Below, in pieces: positions 8,624 to 19,258 of a DNA stretch of 64,000 nucleotides. Below the pieces are notes generated by a model. It worked only from the letters and a program-made list of their open reading frames with translations, ran no database searches and was not told the origin of the DNA. The position numbers and the translations under genes are program-made. The stretch comes from Sphingorhabdus sp. EL138 (GTDB lineage Bacteria > Pseudomonadota > Alphaproteobacteria > Sphingomonadales > Sphingomonadaceae): the NCBI RefSeq assembly GCF_900258045.1, contig NZ_OGVD01000004.1, forward strand, positions 372,001 through 436,000. Direction: 5' to 3'. Numbering within the stretch: position 1 is the first letter of the stretch; each line of letters opens with the position of its first letter.

Positions 8624-8794
8624 GTTTGGCAGCAAATCCGTTTGAATTGACTAAAGCTTCTGTTTTGGGATCACTTGGCAGCTAATAACCACTTCTGCAC
8701 CCATAGCGGGCATGGCTTTGATATTGATCAGAAGCTATTGACGGACTAATTTAGATGCAATTCTGAATCTGCCGGTTCGCCGCTTAAACCGCTA

Positions 8795-8823
8795 TTGACA
8801 GCGCCAGCGACTCTCCCTATTTG
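8795..8823 (+). promoter_or_regulatory. Sigma-70-type promoter candidate for the alpha operon
   Basis: TTGACA at 8795-8800 is followed after exactly 17 bases by TATTTG at 8818-8823. Start of transcription would be near 8830, giving an rpsM leader of about 130 bases. The -35 is perfect and the -10 is imperfect. Its place in front of an isolated ribosomal operon supports it. Confidence 0.5.
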
Positions 8824-8919
8824 GAGCTTATTCGAAATCCAACACAACCGGCAACGCTTTCGTGGCGTCCGCTGGTTTTGTGCGTTTTGGATGTGTTTTT
8901 AACAGCTTAGCTATGAGAT

Positions 8920-8941
8920 AGAGACCGGCGAATCGGTCTCT
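8920..8941 (+). promoter_or_regulatory. Leader hairpin just before the rpsM ribosome binding site
   Basis: AGAGACCG (8920-8927) pairs perfectly with CGGTCTCT (8934-8941) around a 6-base loop. The hairpin ends eight bases before the AGGAG ribosome binding site (8949-8953) of rpsM, a position suited to autoregulation of a ribosomal operon. No T-tract follows, so it is not a terminator. Confidence 0.45.
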
Positions 8942-8960
8942 GTGGAGCAGGAGAAAAATA

Positions 8961-9329
8961 TTGGCACGTATTGCCGGGGTAAATATCCCAACAAACAAGC
9001 GCGTTATTATCGCGCTCACCTATATTCACGGTATCGGACGCACAAAAGCGGCTGAAATTGTCGAAAAACTGAAAATTGATCCAGCCCGCCGGGTTCAGGA
9101 CCTTACCGATCAGGAAGTTTTGCACATTCGCGAAACCATTGACGCAGACCATACGGTTGAAGGTGATTTGCGTCGTGAGAACGCAATGAACATCAAGCGC
9201 CTGATGGATCTGGCCTGCTATCGCGGTCTTCGTCACCGTAAAGGTCTGCCGGTTCGCGGACAGCGTACGCACACCAATGCGCGTACCCGCAAAGGCAAGC
9301 CCAAGGCTATTGCCGGTAAGAAAAAATAA
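8961..9329 (+). CDS. rpsM: 30S ribosomal protein S13
   Basis: S13 sits in the head of the small subunit and contacts tRNA and the large subunit. The 122-residue sequence opens with [25 protein letters not shown] and ends with the conserved [22 protein letters not shown] and a lysine-rich tail. The start codon is TTG, with AGGAG at 8949-8953 eight bases upstream; no ATG is possible without losing the conserved N-terminus. It leads the rpsM-rpsK-rpoA-rplQ operon. Confidence 0.96.
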   Translation: MARIAGVNIPTNKRVIIALTYIHGIGRTKAAEIVEKLKIDPARRVQDLTDQEVLHIRETIDADHTVEGDLRRENAMNIKRLMDLACYRGLRHRKGLPVRGQRTHTNARTRKGKPKAIAGKKK

Positions 9330-9381
9330 GACAGTCTTTTTAAGACTTGTCTCTTCTGGATATTAGGTAGGAATTGATCAC

Positions 9382-9771
9382 ATGGCACGCGAACCTCAGC
9401 GCATTAAAAAGCGCGAGCGCAAAAATATTTCGGCAGGCGTAGCGCACGTCAACGCCACATTTAACAACACGATGGTCACCATCACCGATGCACAGGGCAA
9501 TGCGATAAGCTGGTCTTCTGCAGGCATGATGGGTTTTAAAGGCTCTCGTAAATCTACGCCGTACGCGGCGCAGGTTGCAGCGGAAGACGCTGGCAAAAAA
9601 GCAGCTGACCACGGTGTTCGCACCCTGGAAGTTGAAGTTAAAGGCCCCGGCTCTGGCCGTGAGTCTGCTCTTCGTGCGCTGCAGGCAGTCGGTTTCACCA
9701 TTACCTCGATCCGCGATGTTACGCCGATCCCGCACAATGGTGTCCGTCCGTCCAAGCGCCGCCGCGTCTAA
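9382..9771 (+). CDS. rpsK: 30S ribosomal protein S11
   Basis: S11 is a platform protein of the small subunit. The 129-residue length is normal. Recognisable segments are [41 protein letters not shown], the [13 protein letters not shown] loop and the C-terminal [18 protein letters not shown]. It lies between rpsM and rpoA as in most bacteria. Confidence 0.96.
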   Translation: MAREPQRIKKRERKNISAGVAHVNATFNNTMVTITDAQGNAISWSSAGMMGFKGSRKSTPYAAQVAAEDAGKKAADHGVRTLEVEVKGPGSGRESALRALQAVGFTITSIRDVTPIPHNGVRPSKRRRV

Positions 9772-9874
9772 GCCGCGCAAGTTTACGGGAACTATCCGGC
9801 CGGTAGTTTCCAATTTTTGGTAATTCGGAGTGGTAACGGTCCAACCCACTCTTTGAACTCACTAGGGGAAGTCC

Positions 9875-10933
9875 ATGACTGTCAATATGAAGAACTGGCA
9901 AGAACTGAAGAAGCCCAATGTTCTCGATATAAAATCCGGTGGTGATCCCAAGCGTAAAGCTACTTTTGTAGCAGAACCTCTTGAGCGCGGCTTTGGCTTG
10001 ACCATTGGTAACGCCTTGCGCCGTGTTTTGCTGTCATCGTTGCAAGGTGCTGCGGTTACTTCGATCAAGATCGAAAATGCTCTGCATGAATTCTCGTCGC
10101 TCCCCGGCGTGCGTGAAGATGTCACTGACATTGTTTTGAACGTCAAACAGATCGCTCTGAAGATGGAAGGCGAAGATGCCAAGCGTCTGCAGCTTTCTGC
10201 AACCGGTCCTGCAGAAGTGACTGCAGGCGATATTGCGGTTTCCGGCGACATCGAAGTAATGAACCCTGACCTGGTTATCTGTCACCTTGATGAAGGCGCG
10301 TCCTTCAACATGGAACTGACCGTCAATGTCGGCAAAGGCTATGTTCCAGCGGTTGCTAATCGTCCGGCAGATGCACCCATCGGCCTGATCCCGGTTGACT
10401 CGCTCTACTCGCCAATCCGTCAGGTTTCTTATAAAGTCGATAATGCCCGTGTTGGTCAGGAGCTTGACTTTGACAAGCTGAACCTCACCATCGACACCGA
10501 CGGCACCGTGACCCCGGAAGATGCCATTGCTTATGCAGCGCGCATTCTTCAGGATCAGTTGCAGCTGTTCGTGCATTTCGAAGAAGCTTTGGAAAGCGTG
10601 TCGTCGCCCATCGGCATGGCCGCAGCACAGAGCCAGCAGGAAAGCGACGCCAACCAGCTCAACCGTTACCTTCTCAAGAAGGTCGACGAGCTGGAATTGT
10701 CCGTCCGTTCAGCAAACTGCCTCAAGAACGACAATATCATTTATATTGGCGATCTGGTGCAGAAGACCGAAGCCGAAATGCTGCGTACACCTAACTTTGG
10801 CCGTAAGTCCTTGAACGAAATCAAGGAAGTGCTGTCCAGCATGGGTCTGCGTCTGGGAATGGATATTCCTGGTTGGCCGCCTGAAAATATCGAGGAAATG
10901 GCCAAGAAGCTTGAGCAAGAGCTGCTGGGTTAA
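9875..10933 (+). CDS. rpoA: DNA-directed RNA polymerase alpha subunit
   Basis: The alpha subunit dimerises to start RNA polymerase assembly. The N-terminal domain (about 1-235) contains [24 protein letters not shown] and the DGTVTPEDA motif. A flexible linker follows, then the C-terminal domain (about 260-350) that contacts promoter UP elements and activators, with [16 protein letters not shown] and [14 protein letters not shown]. The length (352) is slightly above E. coli (329). An AGGGGA site precedes the ATG. Confidence 0.97.
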   Translation: MTVNMKNWQELKKPNVLDIKSGGDPKRKATFVAEPLERGFGLTIGNALRRVLLSSLQGAAVTSIKIENALHEFSSLPGVREDVTDIVLNVKQIALKMEGEDAKRLQLSATGPAEVTAGDIAVSGDIEVMNPDLVICHLDEGASFNMELTVNVGKGYVPAVANRPADAPIGLIPVDSLYSPIRQVSYKVDNARVGQELDFDKLNLTIDTDGTVTPEDAIAYAARILQDQLQLFVHFEEALESVSSPIGMAAAQSQQESDANQLNRYLLKKVDELELSVRSANCLKNDNIIYIGDLVQKTEAEMLRTPNFGRKSLNEIKEVLSSMGLRLGMDIPGWPPENIEEMAKKLEQELLG

Positions 10934-11069
10934 ACGGGAAACTGGCCGACCCGCAAATCGGCCTGCATCGGGGTACCTCATACGGCCCCAATACGAACGT
11001 CCGATCCCTTCAGGGAAAGTGGGAACCGGTTTCCCGCCCGGAAGAGTCGGCAAAAATGGAGTATAGAAT

Positions 11070-11492
11070 ATGCGTCATAGAATGAAGGGCCGCCGTATGC
11101 AGCGGACCGGTGCTCACCGTCAGGCTTTGCTGAAAAACCTGTCTGCGGCACTGATCAAGCATGAGCAGATCATGACAACCCTGCCTAAAGCCAAAGAAAT
11201 GCGGCCTTATGTAGAAAAGCTGATCACGTTGGCGAAAAAAGGTGGCTTGTCTAACCGTCGTCTTGCGCATGCGCGTTTGATGGACGAGACTCAGGAAAAG
11301 AAGCTTTTTGGCGAGTTGGCCGAGCGCTATAGCGACCGTAGCGGTGGTTATACCCGGATTATTAAAGCCGGTTTCCGCGATTCGGACGCCGCTGCCATGG
11401 CAGTGATCGAACTGGTGGATCGTAACGAAGAAGCAAAAGGTCAGGACAGTGGTCCGGATCAGAATGCTGAAGAAGATTTCGAAGAGGCATAA
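11070..11492 (+). CDS. rplQ: 50S ribosomal protein L17
   Basis: L17 sits near the peptide exit tunnel. The first 117 residues follow the family closely ([29 protein letters not shown], then [14 protein letters not shown] and [27 protein letters not shown]). A short acidic tail (about residues 125-140) follows the core. The 136-base gap after rpoA contains several GC-rich inverted repeats. A clear terminator ends the operon. Confidence 0.96.
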   Translation: MRHRMKGRRMQRTGAHRQALLKNLSAALIKHEQIMTTLPKAKEMRPYVEKLITLAKKGGLSNRRLAHARLMDETQEKKLFGELAERYSDRSGGYTRIIKAGFRDSDAAAMAVIELVDRNEEAKGQDSGPDQNAEEDFEEA

Positions 11493-11527
11493 GCCGCTTC
11501 ATCTGAAAGGCAGTTTCAATTGATAAT

Positions 11528-11565
11528 AGAGGCCGTGGGCGATAAGCTCGCGGCCTCTTTTCTTT
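11528..11565 (+). terminator. Rho-independent terminator of the alpha operon
   Basis: AGAGGCCG (11528-11535) pairs perfectly with CGGCCTCT (11551-11558), and the right arm continues into a T-rich run (TTTTCTTT, to 11565). It lies 36 bases after the rplQ stop. Its presence rules out the upstream in-frame start (11520) for the next gene. Confidence 0.85.
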
Positions 11566-11591
11566 GTGTTTCACAGTTTTCGGGGAATTTT

Positions 11592-13748
11592 ATGCGTATC
11601 ACCGGTCTTCTTGTTCTGGCACTGGCCAGCAGTACGGCAATCACTTCCAATCCAGTTCTTGCCCAAACCGAAACAGAAGCGAAGGATGATGCTCTGACCT
11701 ACCCGAAAACCAAGACTGTCGATGTGATTGAAGAACAATTTGGCGAGTCCATTGCAGATCCTTATCGCTGGCTGGAAAACGATGTGCGGGAAGATGCCGA
11801 GGTCGCGGCTTGGGTGAAGGCGCAAAATGCGGTGACCGATGCATATCTGGTGACGCTGGAAGACCGTAAACCACTTGCAACATCAATGACTGCTCTTTTC
11901 GACTATGACGAGATTGAACCTCCTGTCGAGGCAGGTGGAAAATATTTCTTCGAGCGCAAAAGTGGCGGCCAGAATCAGGCCATACTTTACGTCCGGGATG
12001 GGAAAGATGGCGAAGAGCGCGTGCTGATCGACCCGGCGGATTGGTCGGACGATGGCGCAACAGCACTGGCGGAATGGAAGCCTTCGGAAGATGGCAGCTT
12101 GCTGGCTTATGCAGTTCAGGACGGCGGTTCCGACTGGCGCACCCTGAAGGTCATTAATGTCGCAACCGGTGAGATTATGAAGGACACAGTGGAGTGGGTT
12201 AAATTCAGCGATCTTGCATGGATGCCGGGCAATAGCGGTTTTCTCTATTCCCGCTTTCCCGAACCGGAAGAGGGTGAAGCGTTTCAGTCGCTGAACAAAA
12301 ATCACACCATCTATGTGCATGTTCTGGGGAGCGAGCAGAGCCGGGATATAAAGGTTTACGCTACCCCCGATCAACCGGAATTGAGCCACACCGCTACGGT
12401 CACTTCGGACAAGCAATGGGTGGTCATTACCTCCTCTTCGGGAACCGACGATCGCTATGAAATTACGTTGGTCAAGGTGGATGCCAATGAGATTGAGCCG
12501 CGCAAGTTGGTCACCGGATTTGACCATAATTGGTCACTGATTGATGGTGTTGGCGATACGCTCTATTTCATGACCAATATGGACGCGCCGCGCCTGCGGG
12601 TCATGAAAACGGATGTCAGTGCTGAAACCCCGGAATGGGTAGAGGTCGTCCCGGAGCATATGGCGACGATTGATGATGCGGTATTGGTCGGCGATACACT
12701 GGCAGTGGATTATATCGATGATGCCAAGAGCCGGCTCGAGCTGTTTGCGCTGGATGGTACGCCCAAGGGTGTGGTTGATTTACCCGGGCTGGGTCAGGTC
12801 AAGGGGTTGGACGGTTCGGCCAAGGCGGACGCAGGCTATTTCGCGTTTGAAAGCTTCAATCAGCCTGCGACTGTTTACAGCTTTGGTGATGCGGGGGTAC
12901 CCACTGTATGGGCTAAACCGGATATACCGTTTGATCCCGAAAGCATCACCGTGTCGCAGCGCTTCTATGAGAGCAAAGACGGCACGAAAATCCCGATGTT
13001 CCTGGTGCACAAGAAGGATCTCGACCTGAGCAAGGGCGTACCGACGCTGCTCTACGGCTATGGGGGATTCAATATCTCGGTTCTGCCCGGGTATAGCGCG
13101 CCCAAAATGGCCTGGATCGAAGCAGGCGGCGTCTATGCTTCGGCCAATCTGCGCGGCGGCGGCGAATATGGCAAGGAATGGCATGATGGCGGTCGTCTGC
13201 AGAACAAACAGAATGTGTTTGATGATTTTATCGCGGCGGGTGAATATCTGATCGCTGAGGGCATCACGCCCAAGGATGGTCTGGCGATTGAGGGACGCTC
13301 CAATGGCGGGCTTTTGGTGGGAGCGGTGATGAACCAGCGGCCGGACCTGTTTACTACGGGCCATGCGGCTGTGGGCGTGATGGACATGTTGCGCTTCGAC
13401 CGGTTTACCGCTGGTCGTTACTGGGTCGATGACTATGGCTATCCGAACAGGGAGGCAGATTTCCGGAAACTGCTGAGCTATTCGCCTTATCACAACATAA
13501 AGGATGGCACGGACTATCCGGCGCTAATTGTTTCAACCGCTGATACCGACGACCGCGTGGTGCCGGGGCACAGCTTCAAGTATACCGCGCGATTGCAGGC
13601 TTTGAATACCGGCGAGAAACCGCATCTGATCCGCATAGAAACGCGGGCAGGGCATGGTAGCGGCAAGCCGACCGATAAACTGATCGAGGAATATTCCGAT
13701 ATCTACGGCTTCATGGCCGATGCCGTCGGGTTGGAAATTACTGAATAG
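11592..13748 (+). CDS. Exported prolyl oligopeptidase (peptidase family S9A)
   Basis: Serine peptidase that cleaves short peptides after proline. The ATG at 11592 is chosen because GGGGA precedes it, it follows the terminator and it exposes a signal peptide (MRITGLLVLALASSTAITSNPVLA), pointing to the periplasm. The mature enzyme of about 690 residues has an N-terminal beta-propeller and a C-terminal alpha/beta-hydrolase domain. The catalytic triad is visible: Ser in GRSNGG (about 570), Asp in DTDDRVVPGHSF (about 653) and His in RAGHGSGK (about 687). The YGYGGFNIS and NLRGGGEYG motifs typical of S9A are also present. It stands alone. Confidence 0.92.
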   Translation: MRITGLLVLALASSTAITSNPVLAQTETEAKDDALTYPKTKTVDVIEEQFGESIADPYRWLENDVREDAEVAAWVKAQNAVTDAYLVTLEDRKPLATSMTALFDYDEIEPPVEAGGKYFFERKSGGQNQAILYVRDGKDGEERVLIDPADWSDDGATALAEWKPSEDGSLLAYAVQDGGSDWRTLKVINVATGEIMKDTVEWVKFSDLAWMPGNSGFLYSRFPEPEEGEAFQSLNKNHTIYVHVLGSEQSRDIKVYATPDQPELSHTATVTSDKQWVVITSSSGTDDRYEITLVKVDANEIEPRKLVTGFDHNWSLIDGVGDTLYFMTNMDAPRLRVMKTDVSAETPEWVEVVPEHMATIDDAVLVGDTLAVDYIDDAKSRLELFALDGTPKGVVDLPGLGQVKGLDGSAKADAGYFAFESFNQPATVYSFGDAGVPTVWAKPDIPFDPESITVSQRFYESKDGTKIPMFLVHKKDLDLSKGVPTLLYGYGGFNISVLPGYSAPKMAWIEAGGVYASANLRGGGEYGKEWHDGGRLQNKQNVFDDFIAAGEYLIAEGITPKDGLAIEGRSNGGLLVGAVMNQRPDLFTTGHAAVGVMDMLRFDRFTAGRYWVDDYGYPNREADFRKLLSYSPYHNIKDGTDYPALIVSTADTDDRVVPGHSFKYTARLQALNTGEKPHLIRIETRAGHGSGKPTDKLIEEYSDIYGFMADAVGLEITE

Positions 13749-13802
13749 GTTTTACTGAGATTTGCCCTTGTTGTGTGATTCGTCGACCAGTAGGGGATAT
13801 TT

Positions 13803-14888
13803 TCAAGAAGGGTTCGCTGCGGAAACATTCAGTTTCGTGAATCCGTCTTTGGTGTGAGCAAAAAATTCGCCATTTTCGATGCGCAAAAATGACGGCACAC
13901 CGCCGTAGTGGGCCGAAGCTCCGGTATCGATCTGGACTAGCCTGCCGTCGCGGCTGACCCGAATGCCCTTTTCATTGCGCGTGTGACCGATGATGATGTG
14001 GGCGGCGTTATAGGTTCGCAGCACCATATTGATTTCCCTATCCGCATCGAAACCCTTCTCGTCCTCGCGGCCGCGAACATTGCCGCGGTACCAGAGCGGC
14101 CCCAATCTGTGGCGCAGGATATTATCGCGTGATCGATCCTGTTTGCGAAGCGCTTTTTCAGCCGCGATGTTCATTTCATCAAGCGAAAAGCGGCTGAATT
14201 CCTGACTATATCCACCATGAGCGAATAAATAGCCTCGTACCTTTGTCACCACCTGATTACGCGCCACCCATTTGCCAATATAGCCGGTTGGGCTCCACGC
14301 GGCGCGGTGTTCCAACTTACCCAAAGGCGTATTTTTCTCCCATTCCGTCTTGATTTGATCAGCGGTCAGCTTTGGGGACTTTTTTCGATATCTGGCTTCG
14401 ATATCCGAGCGATGGGTAGCATAGTGATCGCGCCTGACCGCTTCGGAATTTTTATCTGCGAAAGCAGCATATTCACCCGGGTGGACATAACGCAGATCGC
14501 GGTACACATTCATGGCTTCATGATTGCCGACCATCGGAACGACCTTGCCGCCGGAAGAAGGCGCCTGCTGTTCGAGCAATTGCAGGCTTTCGATGATCTT
14601 GCGGGTGTCAGGACCACGATCCGGGATATCACCTGTTTGTACAAAGATGGTATCACTACCGATCCAGTTGCCTTGCTGGTCCATCAAACCAGCTTCAAGC
14701 ATCAGCGCTCGATAAGGGGCATAGTCTCCATGCATGTCACCGATCGCGATGATCTTGGGTATGGTATTATTCTGGCCAACCTCTAAGGGAGCATCTTGCA
14801 CCGAAGCGCAGGCAGTGAGTAGCGATAGTCCGGTGATCAACAAAAAATATGCGTATAGACGAGACGCAAATTTTCCTGCCCTTGGCAT
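13803..14888 (-). CDS. Shelph-type PPP-family metallophosphatase lipoprotein
   Basis: The 361-residue protein has a lipoprotein signal (LSLLTAC, Cys27) and a calcineurin-like phosphoesterase domain. Metal-binding motifs are in order: GDMHGD (50-55), GDIPDRG (86-92), GNHE (121-124), then FAHGGY and IIGHTR. The spacing and the GNHEAMNVYRDLRYV stretch resemble the Shewanella-like PPP phosphatases (Shelphs) rather than ApaH, which is an inference from motif memory. The ATG at 14888 has GGGAGG just before it; the GTG at 14900 does not. It would act in the envelope. It follows gyrB on the same strand with a 114-base gap. Confidence 0.8.
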   Translation of the reverse strand: MPRAGKFASRLYAYFLLITGLSLLTACASVQDAPLEVGQNNTIPKIIAIGDMHGDYAPYRALMLEAGLMDQQGNWIGSDTIFVQTGDIPDRGPDTRKIIESLQLLEQQAPSSGGKVVPMVGNHEAMNVYRDLRYVHPGEYAAFADKNSEAVRRDHYATHRSDIEARYRKKSPKLTADQIKTEWEKNTPLGKLEHRAAWSPTGYIGKWVARNQVVTKVRGYLFAHGGYSQEFSRFSLDEMNIAAEKALRKQDRSRDNILRHRLGPLWYRGNVRGREDEKGFDADREINMVLRTYNAAHIIIGHTRNEKGIRVSRDGRLVQIDTGASAHYGGVPSFLRIENGEFFAHTKDGFTKLNVSAANPS

Positions 14889-15002
14889 ACGACCTCCCAC
14901 AACTACAATTTCGATAATGGTTTTAACGCATTACGCACGTATGCGATATCAAACCATAATCAAAAAACGAAGCTATTGTGCCCAATGTGGCCGGAACTGT
15001 AC

Positions 15003-17564
<2,562 letters not shown>

Positions 17565-17795
17565 TCACTGATTTTTCAAATGCTTAACATATCCGGACAA
17601 TTGCCAGCTTTTTCTCGCGCGAAGGCGCGAAGAATGCGAAGAAATTCTGGTGAAATATTCGCTTTATGCACTTGCCACTTGGTCTTTTAAAGAACTTCGG
17701 TTCTCTAACCTTTAAAGAGGGTTGCAAGCCTATTGTGAACAACCATAAGAAGATAGTGTCTTCGCGTGAACCAAACTGATAAAGAGCGTAAAAAT

Positions 17796-18197
17796 ATGAG
17801 TAACCCCGCCGATATCGTCCCTTTCGCCAAAACCATGGGCATTAAAATCACCGAAATGACCAAGGAGAAAATCCGCGGCGAGATGCTGGTTCGGCCAGAT
17901 ATTTGTACCGCAGGCAATGGTCGCGGCACGCCGTCCATTCATGGTGGCGCAGTGATGACGTTCGCCGATGTTCTGGGCGCTTTTGGTGGTTTTGCCAATC
18001 TGCCCGAAGGATCGAGCGGCACCACTACCTCGGAAAGCAAGACAAATTTCCTCAATGCCGCGCCAGAGGGGCAGATTGTTTATGGCGAAGCTGTGCCGCT
18101 GAAAGTCGGCAAAAGGCAGTCTGTATGGCAATCGCGGTTATCGCTAGAGGACGGAACATTGGTTGCTGTCGTGACCCAGACGCAAATTGTGCTTTGA
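17796..18197 (+). CDS. PaaI-family hotdog-fold thioesterase
   Basis: The 133-residue protein has the hotdog thioesterase pattern of the PaaI/YdiI group, which hydrolyses acyl-CoA thioesters. Visible elements are PSIHGGAVMTFADVLGAFGG (the HGG motif starts the central helix), then TTTSESKTNFLNAAPEG and a final strand LVAVVTQTQIVL. The ATG at 17796 is used; a GTG at 17766 is in frame but lacks a ribosome binding site. The substrate cannot be told. It is divergent from gyrB. Confidence 0.82.
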   Translation: MSNPADIVPFAKTMGIKITEMTKEKIRGEMLVRPDICTAGNGRGTPSIHGGAVMTFADVLGAFGGFANLPEGSSGTTTSESKTNFLNAAPEGQIVYGEAVPLKVGKRQSVWQSRLSLEDGTLVAVVTQTQIVL

Positions 18198-18253
18198 GGT
18201 ATGCCCTCATTCGAATCTTTCCAAAAGCCGGTATTTTGGTCTAGACCGTAGAC

Positions 18254-18769
18254 ATGATGAGAAGCTTGATCCCCGCCGTGCTGATTTGTTTTGCCGCCAG
18301 CGCCTGTTCAGAGACAACCCAAGTCAGCGATGACCTGCAGGAAAGTCAGACCGATACCGCCAATCCCACAGGCCGGACGGAGCGGGTTGGTGCCAATCCC
18401 GGTGAACGTCCGGTACGTATTGGTGAAGGCGGACCTCGCTTTGATGCCTGTCAGGCGATGGGCCGTGTCACCGGCTTGCGGGAAGCTGAACTTGACGTCC
18501 TGATCGCGCCTTTTGATGCCGCAGAACGCAAGGACAGCCTGTCGGCGGGCCAGTTGGTCCACATCTGCACCCGCAGCCACGACCAGCAATGGCTGGGCAT
18601 TGTTTATGATGACACCGCGGCAGCAGCAGAACCAAACGCTGACGGTACCGCAACCGGCGGATCACAGGATTGCCGTGTGTCTTCGCCGGTGCGGTCCAAG
18701 CGCAACTATGACGGCCCCTGCAAAAGCGGCTGGGTCGAAAGCACGTTCGTCAGACTGGTCGCCGGTTAG
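18254..18769 (+). CDS. Small lipoprotein with SH3-like domain
   Basis: The 171-residue protein has a lipoprotein signal peptide (MMRSLIPAVLICFAASACS). After a Thr/Gln-rich linker, residues 58-171 look like an SH3-type beta domain: strands with AGQLVHICTRSHDQQWLGIVYDD, a variable Ala-rich loop, and a closing KSGWVESTFVRLVAG. Four cysteines in the mature domain could form disulfides. Bacterial SH3 domains often bind cell-wall peptides, but no ligand is indicated here. It follows the thioesterase gene on the same strand. Confidence 0.6.
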   Translation: MMRSLIPAVLICFAASACSETTQVSDDLQESQTDTANPTGRTERVGANPGERPVRIGEGGPRFDACQAMGRVTGLREAELDVLIAPFDAAERKDSLSAGQLVHICTRSHDQQWLGIVYDDTAAAAEPNADGTATGGSQDCRVSSPVRSKRNYDGPCKSGWVESTFVRLVAG

Positions 18770-18797
18770 TCGGGCCCCGTTCGCGGGATATCAGAAC

Positions 18798-19205
18798 CTA
18801 GTTATTCTGGATCGCTCGTTCGATATCCTTAATCGACGAGTTGGTCAGCGTCTTGCTCATTTCCAGAACGATCCTGTCGGTAACCTCCTTGTGCAACAGG
18901 GGACGCATTTCGCCCAGACTGTCCGGATCCGCGGCCAGTACCAGACTGTCAAAACCGCCGCTGCTCGCAAGGCTATAGAGATGATAGGCAAGCTGTTTTG
19001 AGAAAGTCGCTTCATCAGTTTCTCTGGCGGAGGAATCCGGCATGTAGGAGCCGGACGGCCCTTCCGAGCTTAGGTTCTTCGGACTGATCGTGCTCTCGGC
19101 TCGCAGCTTGATGCCATTACCGTCACCAATATTGCGATAGAGCTTGGCTTCGGCTCCCGTGGCAACAACGACGAGGCAGTTGGTTGGGATAGGGGAGTTT
19201 GTCAT
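18798..19205 (-). CDS. Host-attachment/baeRF-family protein
   Basis: The 135-residue protein resembles the Host_attach/bacterial eRF1-like (baeRF) families: an N-terminal strand (NCLVVVATGAEAKLYRNIG), a linker with conserved polar residues, a helix (ETDEATFSKQLAYHLYSLASSGGFDSLVLAADPDSLGEMRPLL) and a C-terminal helix (VTDRIVLEMSKTLTNSSIKDIERAI). Family members may act on stalled ribosomes or attach to hosts; neither is shown here. It follows the transporter gene at 19259 with a 53-base gap and a GGAC-type ribosome binding site, so the two are probably one operon. Confidence 0.65.
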   Translation of the reverse strand: MTNSPIPTNCLVVVATGAEAKLYRNIGDGNGIKLRAESTISPKNLSSEGPSGSYMPDSSARETDEATFSKQLAYHLYSLASSGGFDSLVLAADPDSLGEMRPLLHKEVTDRIVLEMSKTLTNSSIKDIERAIQNN

Positions 19206-19258
19206 TTCTTGTCCTTTGTTTGAGAGGGTGAACCTGTTTCGAAAATTGTGCCGCTGGG

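Larger units (their letters stand above)
8624..8960 (+). other. Gene-free spacer before rpsM
   Basis: This 337-base stretch between the ATPase gene and rpsM contains no convincing open frame. It holds a promoter candidate (8795-8823) and a leader hairpin (8920-8941), and nothing else I can support. Confidence 0.7.

Noticed and set aside
8961-8976. TGGCACGTATTGCC as a sigma-54 promoter
   Set aside because: The GG-GC separation is two bases short and it is the rpsM coding start.
11520-11591. Longer start for the prolyl oligopeptidase
   Set aside because: It would begin inside the rplQ terminator and destroy the clear signal peptide that starts at 11592.
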